Below, in pieces: positions 8,486 through 16,151 of a stretch of DNA of 64,000 nt (position 1 is the stretch's first letter; every line of letters begins with the position of its first letter). A program made the translations under genes and the position numbers. A model generated the notes under the pieces. The model did not search any database, was not told the DNA's origin, and saw only the letters and a list, made by a program, of their open reading frames with translations. The DNA is from Sedimenticola sp. (GTDB lineage: Bacteria > Pseudomonadota > Gammaproteobacteria > Chromatiales > Chromatiaceae). The stretch spans positions 1-64,000 of the forward strand of contig JALSQZ010000061.1 of the NCBI GenBank assembly GCA_026985055.1. The letters are read 5' to 3'.

Positions 8486-9135
8486 GACTGCTGCTGGTAG
8501 AGGATGATCCCCTTCTGGGTGATGGCCTCAAGCAGGGTTTGCAGGCCGAGGGTTATACGGTGGATTGGCTCACCGATGGTGCACAGGCGCTGCATTCGCT
8601 GCTTACCGAATCCTTTGATCTGGTGGTACTGGATCTGGGTCTGCCAGGCATGGATGGCATCGACGTACTCAAGGAAATCAGGAACAAAAAAGTGGTGACT
8701 CCGGTGCTGATTCTCACCGCCAGGGATGCGGTGGAAGATCGTGTCGATGGCCTGGATCAGGGCGCGGATGATTATCTGACCAAGCCTTTCGACCTGGAAG
8801 AGTTGTGTGCCCGGTTGCGCTCCCTGTTGCGCCGCAGTCAGGATCGGGCGGTACCCTTGCTGGAACATGATGATCTCACCATGGATCCGGCGGCGCGAGA
8901 AGTGCATTTGGGGAAGGAAAAGGTGGATTTGTCCCTCAAGGAATTTGTGGTATTGCGCTATTTGCTGGAGCACAAGGGCAAGGTGGTGCCCAGGGAAAGG
9001 CTGGAGCAGGCACTGTATGGCTGGGACGGGGAAGTCGAAAGTAATGCCCTGGAGGTCCATGTACACAAATTGCGCAAGAAACTGGGGGCGAAAATCATTT
9101 CCACGGTACGTGGTGTGGGTTACCGGATCGGCTGA
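8482..9135 (+). CDS. OmpR/PhoB-type response regulator (QseB/PmrA-like)
   Basis: A 217-residue response regulator. The receiver domain spans residues 1-115, with acidic pocket EDD at 7-9, phospho-acceptor Asp51 in VVLDLGLPG and the conserved Lys in TKPFD. A winged-helix DNA-binding domain of OmpR type follows (residues 125-217, ending VHKLRKKLGAKIISTVRGVGYRIG, given here as its final strands). The TTG start at 8482 overlaps the SDR stop (TTGA), and a GGAGG ribosome site lies at 8471. Its partner is the kinase 50 bases downstream. Likely targets include the preceding cluster (inference). Confidence 0.93.
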   Translation: MRLLLVEDDPLLGDGLKQGLQAEGYTVDWLTDGAQALHSLLTESFDLVVLDLGLPGMDGIDVLKEIRNKKVVTPVLILTARDAVEDRVDGLDQGADDYLTKPFDLEELCARLRSLLRRSQDRAVPLLEHDDLTMDPAAREVHLGKEKVDLSLKEFVVLRYLLEHKGKVVPRERLEQALYGWDGEVESNALEVHVHKLRKKLGAKIISTVRGVGYRIG

Positions 9136-9185
9136 GTGCGCAAGGCCGTGGGGCAGTAAAGAAGCAGGGGAGAACGGGCTGGAAA

Positions 9186-10565
9186 ATGGACAGCATGGGG
9201 GACAAGAAGAAGCGCCATTCCTTGCGCCGGCAGGTGCTGCTGTGGGTGCTGGGTTCATTTCTTGTAGCGCTGCTGATTGTCCTGGCGGCCAGTTACCATC
9301 GGGCTCAGCATGAGATAGAAGAAATCTTTGACGCCGAGCTGGCTCAGGCGGCCAAGCTCATGGGTAAGCTGGTTTTGGCGAATCTCGACAGCAAGGGCGA
9401 AGAGTCGGTAGTGAACGAGCAAAATGTTCTTGCGCGCAGTCTGCACAAGTATGAGAAGAATATCAGTTATCAGATATGGCTGGGGGATGAACTGGTGTTG
9501 CGTTCGTCTTCTGCTCCAGCCATACCTCTGGCCACCAGCACCGGTTACCAGAATGTCCATATCGGCAGCGCTGAATGGCGCGTCTTGGGAATCGTTCCGG
9601 AAGGTACCAATTATACTATTTTTACCGCGGAAAACAATGTAGCCAGGAACGAACTGGCCCGGGAATACACGGTTGAATCCTGGGGTATTCTGGTCTGGTC
9701 CATTCCCTTGTTTGCCCTGGTCATCTTTTTTACCGTCGATCGTGGACTGCGTCCCGTGGAGCAGTTGTCGGCCGAAGTGCGTCAGCGGCATATCGGTCAG
9801 CTCGAACCCGTCAATGATGAAGGCGTCCCCCGGGAGCTGTTACCGTTGGTGGATGCATTGAATGAAATGCTGGCCCGCCTGGATGAGGCGATTCGGCGGG
9901 AGAAGCAGTTTGCTTCTGATGCTTCCCATGAATTGCGTACGCCGCTGGCAGCTATCCGTCTGCATGCGCAGCTGGCGCTGAAAGCCGGAGACATGGAGGC
10001 GACGAGAGAATCCCTGAACAAGGTGATGTCTTCCGTGGATCGTGGCACTCATCTGGTAGAACAATTGCTTATGCTGGCACGCCTCTCTCCGGACAATGGC
10101 GAATTTCCCATGAGCCAGCTTGATCCTGGGGAGTTGTGTGCTGCAGTATGTGAAGAGCTTGATGTGCTCGCCAGGGAGCATGGGGTGCGCCTGGAATGCG
10201 CCTTGTCCGGGCAGAAGGTGGAACCTGTAATGGCCAATGAGCAGTTGCTCTTTACCATTGTGCGCAATCTTGTAGACAATGCGGTTCGTTACAGCCCGCC
10301 CGGTGGCCGGGTTGTTTGTGATATCGAACAGAAAGCATCTACAACCGTGATCGCCATTCGGGATGAGGGTCCGGGCATCCCTGCGGATCAGCTGGAAAAC
10401 GTAAGCCTGCGTTTCCGGCGCCTGGCAGGGCAGGAAGTGCAGGGCTGCGGCCTGGGACTGGCCATCGTCAGACAGGCGGCAAGCTGCATAGGTGCTGAGG
10501 TGAAGCTGGAAAACCGGAATGACATTGGCAGTGGGTTGATCGCCAGGGTGATTCTTGCGGGGTAG
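9186..10565 (+). CDS. Sensor histidine kinase (QseC/PmrB-like)
   Basis: A 459-residue inner-membrane kinase. The first membrane segment is near residues 16-37 and the second near 164-184, bounding a periplasmic sensor region of about 125 residues; a HAMP-like linker follows. The H-box SHELRTPLAA places the phospho-accepting His at 248. The ATP-binding domain shows NLVDNAVRYSPPGG, DEGPGIPAD and GLGLAIV. It forms a two-component pair with the regulator just upstream. The sensed signal cannot be inferred. Its stop is 3 bases from the convergent hemerythrin gene. Confidence 0.93.
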   Translation: MDSMGDKKKRHSLRRQVLLWVLGSFLVALLIVLAASYHRAQHEIEEIFDAELAQAAKLMGKLVLANLDSKGEESVVNEQNVLARSLHKYEKNISYQIWLGDELVLRSSSAPAIPLATSTGYQNVHIGSAEWRVLGIVPEGTNYTIFTAENNVARNELAREYTVESWGILVWSIPLFALVIFFTVDRGLRPVEQLSAEVRQRHIGQLEPVNDEGVPRELLPLVDALNEMLARLDEAIRREKQFASDASHELRTPLAAIRLHAQLALKAGDMEATRESLNKVMSSVDRGTHLVEQLLMLARLSPDNGEFPMSQLDPGELCAAVCEELDVLAREHGVRLECALSGQKVEPVMANEQLLFTIVRNLVDNAVRYSPPGGRVVCDIEQKASTTVIAIRDEGPGIPADQLENVSLRFRRLAGQEVQGCGLGLAIVRQAASCIGAEVKLENRNDIGSGLIARVILAG

Positions 10566-10567
10566 TT

Positions 10568-10996
10568 TCAGGTCATTGTACCGATCTGTTTCATTTGCTC
10601 CGCAGTGAATTGCTGCTCCAGCATCGGAAAGAGCTCCCGCTCTTCCAGCCGGGTATGATCCCGCAGCAGAATGCCAAATTCTTTCAGCAGATCGCAGCTG
10701 GTTTGTCCCCCGGCCATGAGTTTGGCCAATTCCCGCATGCGATCATGTTCTGCGGCCAGTTGTCTGCCAAGCTCATGAATTCTGCCGTTCATGCGGGCGG
10801 TAATGCTGAAGATGGCTGCTTCCTCATTGCGGAAGTGTCTGTCCCATTCCTGATCGAATATGGCAACAATTTCCTCGCACTGAGCTTTGCACCGGTCGCC
10901 GTCTTGCACGGCAGCGATGTCCATGCATTTCTTTGCCAGCCGTAATGACTGATGATGCTCCCTGGAAAGTTTGACCAACTGCTCGTGTCTTTTCAT
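10568..10996 (-). CDS. Hemerythrin (HHE) domain protein
   Basis: A 142-residue four-helix protein with the diiron-binding pattern of hemerythrin-like domains: His14/His15 in SREHHQSL, His in DRHFRNEE, His in AAEHDRM, and LRDHTRLEERELFPML at the end of the fourth helix. Such proteins bind oxygen or nitric oxide, or handle iron. Its ATG overlaps the DUF3108 stop by 4 nt, making it the last gene of purM-purN-DUF3108-hemerythrin. Confidence 0.88.
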   Translation of the reverse strand: MKRHEQLVKLSREHHQSLRLAKKCMDIAAVQDGDRCKAQCEEIVAIFDQEWDRHFRNEEAAIFSITARMNGRIHELGRQLAAEHDRMRELAKLMAGGQTSCDLLKEFGILLRDHTRLEERELFPMLEQQFTAEQMKQIGTMT

Positions 10997-11691
10997 GGTT
11001 TCTCGATCTTCAACAGCTTCATGCGCACGATTCCCTTGTCATTCCTTTGAACCAGAAGCAGAGGAATACCTCCGTGTTGGCTCGTCAGCCAGAGAGACCG
11101 CGTTGCTTCGGGCTTGTCACTGGCGATGGAGATTTCCCTGGCGAGAAAACGGCCGGCGGGCGTGGAAATGTACTTTTGCAACTTTCTCTTCAGGCTGATG
11201 TTTTCACTGCCTTCCAGGGATACTCTCGGAAACCGGGCTTCCTGTTGGCTGCCTTCGAGCAAGGCCATGGCACGCAACAGATAGCTGAGACGATCCTGGG
11301 TGCCTTCTTCGAGGATGAATTTCTGCTGTTCCTTTTCGCCTCTCACGGTGAGGCGCATGTTTTTCCAGTCGAAGAAGAACTCTGTCATCGAGGTGCCGGA
11401 AGAACTGCGCAGCGCATAATAGTAGGTATCCGGTTCCGGGCGTCCATTATCGAAATGACCATGACTGGTTTCCAGTATTTCATGCTTGCTGTCCTGTTTA
11501 GCAAGCTGCCCCGCGGGTTGAGTGAATGCCTCGAAGCTGTATCCGTCCTTGTGCAAAATCAGACTGAAGTGGGTTTCACCTTTTCTTACGCCGTTGAATG
11601 TCAGCTCGTATGTGGCGCTGAAGGCTTCTATTGCTCCAGCGCTGGCGGGCAGCAGAAACAGCAACAGCAGACTGCGGAGAAAGAAGTGCAT
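10993..11691 (-). CDS. DUF3108 family periplasmic protein
   Basis: A 232-residue exported protein with signal peptide MHFFLRSLLLLFLLPASAGA, followed by a beta-rich domain starting FSATYELTFNGVRKGE, typical of DUF3108. Its biochemical role is unknown. The start codon overlaps the purN stop by one base (TGATG), an arrangement often seen after purN in gammaproteobacteria, so it is probably translated by coupling. Confidence 0.85.
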   Translation of the reverse strand: MHFFLRSLLLLFLLPASAGAIEAFSATYELTFNGVRKGETHFSLILHKDGYSFEAFTQPAGQLAKQDSKHEILETSHGHFDNGRPEPDTYYYALRSSSGTSMTEFFFDWKNMRLTVRGEKEQQKFILEEGTQDRLSYLLRAMALLEGSQQEARFPRVSLEGSENISLKRKLQKYISTPAGRFLAREISIASDKPEATRSLWLTSQHGGIPLLLVQRNDKGIVRMKLLKIEKP

Positions 11692-12344
11692 CAGCTGTCA
11701 ACCTGTGCCAGATCCATGGGCGCGGACAGTGGCTTGCCATCCAGCACAACCTGTCCTGCGTCATTCAGGGCCAGGCGCCCTTCGGCGAACCAGCGCACCG
11801 CCAGGGGATAGATCTGGTGTTCCTTCTCCAGCACCCGGGCGGCCAGTTCCTCGGCACTGTCGCCTGGCAATACCGGAACCCGGGCCTGCAGGATCAGCGG
11901 GCCTCCATCCAGTTCCTCGGTCACGAAATGAATGCTGGCGCCATGTTCTTTCTCTGAAGCCTCCAGGGCGCGCTGATGTGTGTGCAGCCCCTGAAACTTG
12001 GGCAGCAGGGAAGGGTGGATATTGAGCATGCGTCCGCGGTAATGGCGCACGAACTCGGGAGTGAGAATGCGCATGAAACCCGCCAGCAGCACCAGACCCG
12101 GTTGATATTGGTCGATGAGATCAGCCAGCGCCTGGTCGAATTGCTCCCGGCTGTCGAATTCCCGGTGATCGAGAACGGCAGTAGCTACGCCAGCTTGTTG
12201 CGCCCGTTGCAGCCCGTAAGCGTTCGGCTGATTACTGATGACCGCGCGTATCTCCACTGGCAGGTCGGCCTTGGCCTCATCCAGAATGGCTTGCAGGTTG
12301 GTGCCGCCGCCGGATATGAGAACGACGACAGGCAGCCTAGACAT
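11691..12344 (-). CDS. purN: Phosphoribosylglycinamide formyltransferase
   Basis: Transfers the formyl group of 10-formyl-THF to GAR in purine synthesis. The 217-residue length matches the family. Motifs seen are VLISGGGTNLQAI at the N-terminus, AVISNQPNAYGL, LAGFMRILTPEFV, the active-site NIHPSLLPKFQGLHTHQRALE, and the catalytic-Asp region TEELDGGPLILQ. The ATG at 12344 directly abuts a family C repeat, and the only ribosome site (AGAGG at 5 nt spacing) lies inside the repeat end. It follows purM. Confidence 0.97.
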   Translation of the reverse strand: MSRLPVVVLISGGGTNLQAILDEAKADLPVEIRAVISNQPNAYGLQRAQQAGVATAVLDHREFDSREQFDQALADLIDQYQPGLVLLAGFMRILTPEFVRHYRGRMLNIHPSLLPKFQGLHTHQRALEASEKEHGASIHFVTEELDGGPLILQARVPVLPGDSAEELAARVLEKEHQIYPLAVRWFAEGRLALNDAGQVVLDGKPLSAPMDLAQVDS

Positions 12345-12505
12345 AGGGACCTCTGATTAAATCTGAGCGAAGCAGATTGTGATTCAAAATGTTCCGATAC
12401 AAGGCGCAAATCGCACGTAATAGCTGGCTATTGCGAAGATTTGCAACGCAGTAGCGGGACATTTTGGGTGCAAGATGCGAGTTCATGATTAAATCAGAGG
12501 TTCCT
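12345..12505. repeat. Family C inverted-end element between purM and purN
   Basis: A 161 bp unit with inverted ends agggacctctgattaaat and aaatcagaggttcct, carrying the family C core (ttgcaaatcttcg, gatttgcgcc, aaaatgtcccgctactgcg in reverse). It is a shorter form of the 255 bp copy at 41110. It fills the whole purM-purN space: the purM stop and last codons lie in one end, and the purN ribosome site in the other. Confidence 0.85.
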
Positions 12506-13552
12506 GTATTTCACACTGGGCTGACTGGCATCGCTTTGTTCGATACTACCGATGACATGAACCTGCTCGCCGGCGGATTCCAGCACTTGTCTGGCATTTT
12601 CCAGATCATCCGGAGCGATGCAGACCACCATGCCGATACCACAGTTGAAGGTGCGCAGCATCTCGTCCTCGGCGATATTTCCTTGTTCCTGCAGCCAGTC
12701 GAATACGGGGGGACGATCCCATCGGGATCGGTCGATATGGGCCTCGGTGCCTTTCGGGAGTACCCGGGGAATATTTTCCGTAAGTCCGCCGCCGGTGATG
12801 TGAGCGAAGGCATGTACTTCTGTCTGGCGCACAAGATTCAGCAGAGAATTCACGTAAATGCGCGTAGGAGCGAGCAGAGCTTCGCCAAGGGGACGGCCGT
12901 CCAGATCCTGCTGAAGATCGGCATTGCTGGTTTCGATAACCTTGCGAATCAGTGAATACCCGTTGGAATGTGGTCCCGAGGAGGCCAGTCCCAGCAACAG
13001 ATCTCCCTGGCGTACTTTCTCACCGGTAAGGATATTGGCTTTTTCCACGATGCCGACGCTGAATCCTGCCAGGTCGTAGTCGTCTCCCTGATACATGCCG
13101 GGCATTTCCGCGGTTTCTCCGCCAGTGAGGGCGCAGCCGGCCAGTTCGCAACCCCGGGCGATGCCGGAAATGATGTCCGTGGCGCGATGCACCAGCAGTT
13201 TGCCGGTGGCGAAGTAATCGAGAAAGAACAAAGGCTCGGCGCCTGCTACGACGATGTCGTTGACACACATGGCGACCAGATCCACGCCTATGCTGTCGTG
13301 TTTGTCCAGCATCATGGCAAGTTTGAGCTTGGTGCCCACTCCATCGGTTCCCGAGACCAGTACGGGCTCCCGGTAGTCGTTTAGCGGCAATTCGAACAGA
13401 GCGCCAAAACCACCCAGTCCCGACAATACCCCGGGGCGAAAGGTTTTCCTGACCAGTGGTTTGATATTTTCCACCAGGTCGTTTCCGGCATCGATGTCCA
13501 CGCCGGCCTGACGGTAACTGAGTCCTTCTGAAGGTGAGTCGTTCGAGGACAC
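12494..13552 (-). CDS. purM: Phosphoribosylformylglycinamidine cyclo-ligase
   Basis: AIR synthetase, fifth step of purine synthesis, ATP dependent. The 352-residue length (from GTG 13552) fits the family. Blocks seen: [65 protein letters not shown], and the late [15 protein letters not shown]. The GTG at 13552 is preceded by AGGAG at 7 nt; the frame stays open to 13642 but the extra residues are non-family. The last residues, RNL plus the stop, are encoded by the end of a family C repeat. Confidence 0.97.
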   Translation of the reverse strand: MSSNDSPSEGLSYRQAGVDIDAGNDLVENIKPLVRKTFRPGVLSGLGGFGALFELPLNDYREPVLVSGTDGVGTKLKLAMMLDKHDSIGVDLVAMCVNDIVVAGAEPLFFLDYFATGKLLVHRATDIISGIARGCELAGCALTGGETAEMPGMYQGDDYDLAGFSVGIVEKANILTGEKVRQGDLLLGLASSGPHSNGYSLIRKVIETSNADLQQDLDGRPLGEALLAPTRIYVNSLLNLVRQTEVHAFAHITGGGLTENIPRVLPKGTEAHIDRSRWDRPPVFDWLQEQGNIAEDEMLRTFNCGIGMVVCIAPDDLENARQVLESAGEQVHVIGSIEQSDASQPSVKYRNL

Positions 13553-13655
13553 TGTCGGCTCCTGTAAAGCAGATTGATTCGGGTGCTCATTGTAACAAGG
13601 ATTGTCCGGGGGAACCCGGTTGGCCGGAACCCCTGCTTGCAAGTAGAATGGCCCG

Positions 13656-14720
13656 ATGAACAGAAAAATCCTTTTGCTTTCCCTGCTGGCGGCCTGCTTT
13701 CTTCAAGTGCAGTGGTGTGTTGCCGCTGAGGATCTGTATACCGCCGAGGTTCCGGTTGCCGATGCTTCGCCGGATGCACGCAAGGCCGCGATACGTCAGG
13801 CGTTTGAACAGGTGCTGGTGAAAGCATCCGGCTACCGGGAACTCAAGGGCAAGCGCGCCATGCAGACTGTGCTCAAGAACGCAGAGAACCATGTGCAGCA
13901 GTTCCGCTACCGAACCATCCCGGGAGACGATGACACTGAAGAACAGCGCCGGCTGTGGGTGGCCTTCGAAAAAGGCATGGTGCAGAAAGCCTTGAGCAAG
14001 CTCGGACTTTCCGTATGGGAGCAGGGGCGCCCGCAGGTGCTGGTCTGGCTGGCCCGGGAACAAAACGGCAAACGAAGTCTGGTTGATCCTGAGCGGAATT
14101 CCGCATTGCTGGAAGCTTTGCGCGACGCAGCCGCGCGACGGGGTATGCCATTGCTGCTGCCCCTCATGGATCTGCAGGATCAGTCTGCGCTGCGGGTTTC
14201 CGACATCTGGAGCGGAGACCGGGAACATATCGAGAAAGCCTCCCTGCGCTACGCATCCCAGGTGATATTGGCTGGCAGATTGCGCAGCAAAGGCGACGCC
14301 TGGGAAGGACGGTGGGTTTTGTATCTGCCGGATTCGGAAAAGACCTTCAGCAGTCGTGGTGCGGATGAAGGCGGCACAGCAGCACAAGGTCTGGACAAGG
14401 TCATGGACTGGTTGGCTGCGCGTTATGTGCCCGCCGTGGACAGTGAATCGGCGGAACTGGTGAAAATACGTTTTCTCAATATACGCAGTCTGCAGGACTA
14501 TTCCATGATCATGAGCTTGCTGGAATCCCTGGATGCCCTGTCTGCTATTGCCGTAGAAGAATCTCTTGGAGATCAGCTTCTGCTCCGCGTCAAGGTGCGT
14601 GGTGGCAGAGATATTCTGCGCCAACGTCTTTCCCTGGAACCGGATCTGACACCGGTTGCCAGTGTCCCGGATGAAGAAACTGACGAACCGGAACGGGAAC
14701 TGAGCTACCGCTTGAGATAA
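13656..14720 (+). CDS. DUF2066 family exported protein
   Basis: A 354-residue protein with signal peptide [20 protein letters not shown] and a DUF2066-type N-terminal domain ([19 protein letters not shown]... through VQQFRYR), followed by [22 protein letters not shown]. The function is unknown. It lies divergent from purM and 3 bases before the CDP-alcohol phosphotransferase, a neighbourhood common in gammaproteobacteria. Confidence 0.85.
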   Translation: MNRKILLLSLLAACFLQVQWCVAAEDLYTAEVPVADASPDARKAAIRQAFEQVLVKASGYRELKGKRAMQTVLKNAENHVQQFRYRTIPGDDDTEEQRRLWVAFEKGMVQKALSKLGLSVWEQGRPQVLVWLAREQNGKRSLVDPERNSALLEALRDAAARRGMPLLLPLMDLQDQSALRVSDIWSGDREHIEKASLRYASQVILAGRLRSKGDAWEGRWVLYLPDSEKTFSSRGADEGGTAAQGLDKVMDWLAARYVPAVDSESAELVKIRFLNIRSLQDYSMIMSLLESLDALSAIAVEESLGDQLLLRVKVRGGRDILRQRLSLEPDLTPVASVPDEETDEPERELSYRLR

Positions 14721-14723
14721 TCC

Positions 14724-15281
14724 ATGGGTCTTCAAGCCAGGGATATACCGAATATCATCAGCATCGCCAGGGTGATCCTGGTCTTCCCCGTAATCTGGCT
14801 GTTGTTGCATCAGGATTACCGCAGCGCCATGGCGCTTTTTTTCGTCGCCGGGATTTCTGATGCCCTGGATGGCTTTCTCGCCCGCCAGTTTCGCTGGCAG
14901 AGCCGTCTGGGGGGAATTCTCGATCCCCTTGCGGACAAGTTTCTGCTGGTGTCCGTATATTTTTGCCTGGGATGGCTGCAGGTTCTTCCCCTGTGGCTGG
15001 TAAGCCTGGTGATTCTCCGGGATGTGGTCATCGTGAGTGGGGCGCTGGCCTGGCATTTTCGCGTGGAAAAACTGGATGCGGAGCCCAGTCTGGTGAGCAA
15101 GGCCAATACCGGCCTGCAAATCATGCTGGTACTGCTGGTCGTCTACAATCTGGGATTCACGCCTGTGTCGGAAACATTTCTCTCAGGCATGATATGGGCT
15201 GTGGCCTTTACTACCTTGTGGAGCGGCGTGGACTATGTGGTGAGCTGGGGACGCAAGGCCGGCCAACAGATGCGGCGTTGA
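14724..15281 (+). CDS. CDP-alcohol phosphatidyltransferase family protein
   Basis: A 185-residue polytopic inner-membrane enzyme of phospholipid synthesis. The diagnostic motif D-x2-DG-x2-AR-x8-G-x3-D-x3-D is complete (DALDGFLARQF then GGILDPLAD, residues about 48-73). Four to five hydrophobic segments are visible. The closest functional type is PgsA-like (phosphatidylglycerophosphate synthase), but a second pgsA elsewhere cannot be ruled out, so no symbol is given. It follows DUF2066 by 3 bases. Confidence 0.88.
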   Translation: MGLQARDIPNIISIARVILVFPVIWLLLHQDYRSAMALFFVAGISDALDGFLARQFRWQSRLGGILDPLADKFLLVSVYFCLGWLQVLPLWLVSLVILRDVVIVSGALAWHFRVEKLDAEPSLVSKANTGLQIMLVLLVVYNLGFTPVSETFLSGMIWAVAFTTLWSGVDYVVSWGRKAGQQMRR

Positions 15282-15305
15282 AAGCTCCCGGCGGAGGCGC
15301 CAGGA

Positions 15306-15394
15306 GTTGACAGCCTGTGTGTCGTACAGGGAAATCGAATTTTCTCTTTGCGACGAGAAAAGTTCCATGGAAGGAATATTTCTACATCCTGTTG
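15306..15394. repeat. Partial family A/B repeat
   Basis: Begins gttgacagcctgtgtgtc, a family B-type left end, then jumps to the last two family A hairpins (aattttctctttgcgac, agttccatggaagg), and ends acatcctgttg. It looks like an internally deleted copy. Element E starts immediately after it. Confidence 0.65.
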
Positions 15395-15395
15395 A

Positions 15396-15525
15396 TATTA
15401 ACCCGAATATTGCACCGGATAGCATGACAGGTACAAACTGTATCCAGCATACTCGTCACGCAACATGCTGTAATTCATGGTAAAAAACCCACATTTTGCG
15501 CGTTCTGGTGCAATATTCGGGTTAA
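15396..15525. repeat. Element E with 19 bp perfect inverted ends
   Basis: A 130 bp unit bounded by ttaacccgaatattgcacc (15398-15416) and its exact complement ggtgcaatattcgggttaa (15507-15525). The interior is non-coding. The outer ttaaccc resembles the ends of family D (tattaacc...). It separates the CDP-alcohol transferase gene from the convergent HdeD-like gene. It is probably a MITE-like element. Confidence 0.75.
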
Positions 15526-15532
15526 CTCAGCT

Positions 15533-16099
15533 TTACTTGCGCAACGCCAGGGCAATGATGGTGTAGGCCCAGCCATGAAAGATCATTTCAATGGCGATGA
15601 ACAGGCCGATCACCCAGAGTCCGGATACCGGCCATTGGAGGAAAATCAGGGTGGCCAGTACCAGGGAACTGATGCCTGAAAGCAGCAGCCAGCCCCAGCC
15701 CTTTCCCGGCTTGCGCTCGAAAGCCGCCATGATGCGAATCACGCCCAGCGCGGTAAGCATCCCGGCTATCATGGCGGTTGCCAGGGCGGATGCCATGGCC
15801 GGGCTGTTGATCACCCAGATGCCGGCAAGAGAATAGAGCAGAGCCAGCAGGATGCTGAAGGTCAATTCTCTGCCTGTCATTTTCTTCCGGTCCTTGATGG
15901 CATAGATCAGCTGAAACACCCCGCCTACCAGCATGAAGGCTCCCAGGAAGATGATACTGGTCAGTGTCAGACTTACGGTCATGCCCAGGCCGATGGTACC
16001 GAGCAGGATGAAGAGTATGCCCATGGCGAGCACCCATCCCCAGTTCTGTTTCCCCAGATTCAGACGCTGATTTCCTGATGCTTGGTATGTATGGTTCAT
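15533..16099 (-). CDS. HdeD-like (DUF308) membrane protein
   Basis: A 188-residue protein with six hydrophobic segments in the DUF308/HdeD pattern (GWVLAMGILFILLGTIGLG at the first, IIFLGAFMLVGGVFQLIYAI at the second). HdeD in E. coli is linked to acid resistance; here only a membrane-stress role can be suggested. The ATG at 16099 has AGGGAAAG upstream. It lies 53 bases downstream of glgP on the same strand and may be co-transcribed with it. Confidence 0.85.
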   Translation of the reverse strand: MNHTYQASGNQRLNLGKQNWGWVLAMGILFILLGTIGLGMTVSLTLTSIIFLGAFMLVGGVFQLIYAIKDRKKMTGRELTFSILLALLYSLAGIWVINSPAMASALATAMIAGMLTALGVIRIMAAFERKPGKGWGWLLLSGISSLVLATLIFLQWPVSGLWVIGLFIAIEMIFHGWAYTIIALALRK

Positions 16100-16151
16100 T
16101 GATTCTTTCCCTTGTGTTGATGTACAAAAAATGGGGATGAGCCTGTTTATT

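Noticed and set aside
13587..15119. A 510-codon minus-strand frame across purM start, DUF2066 and the phosphotransferase
   Set aside because: It covers parts of three well-supported genes in other frames and lacks any motif.
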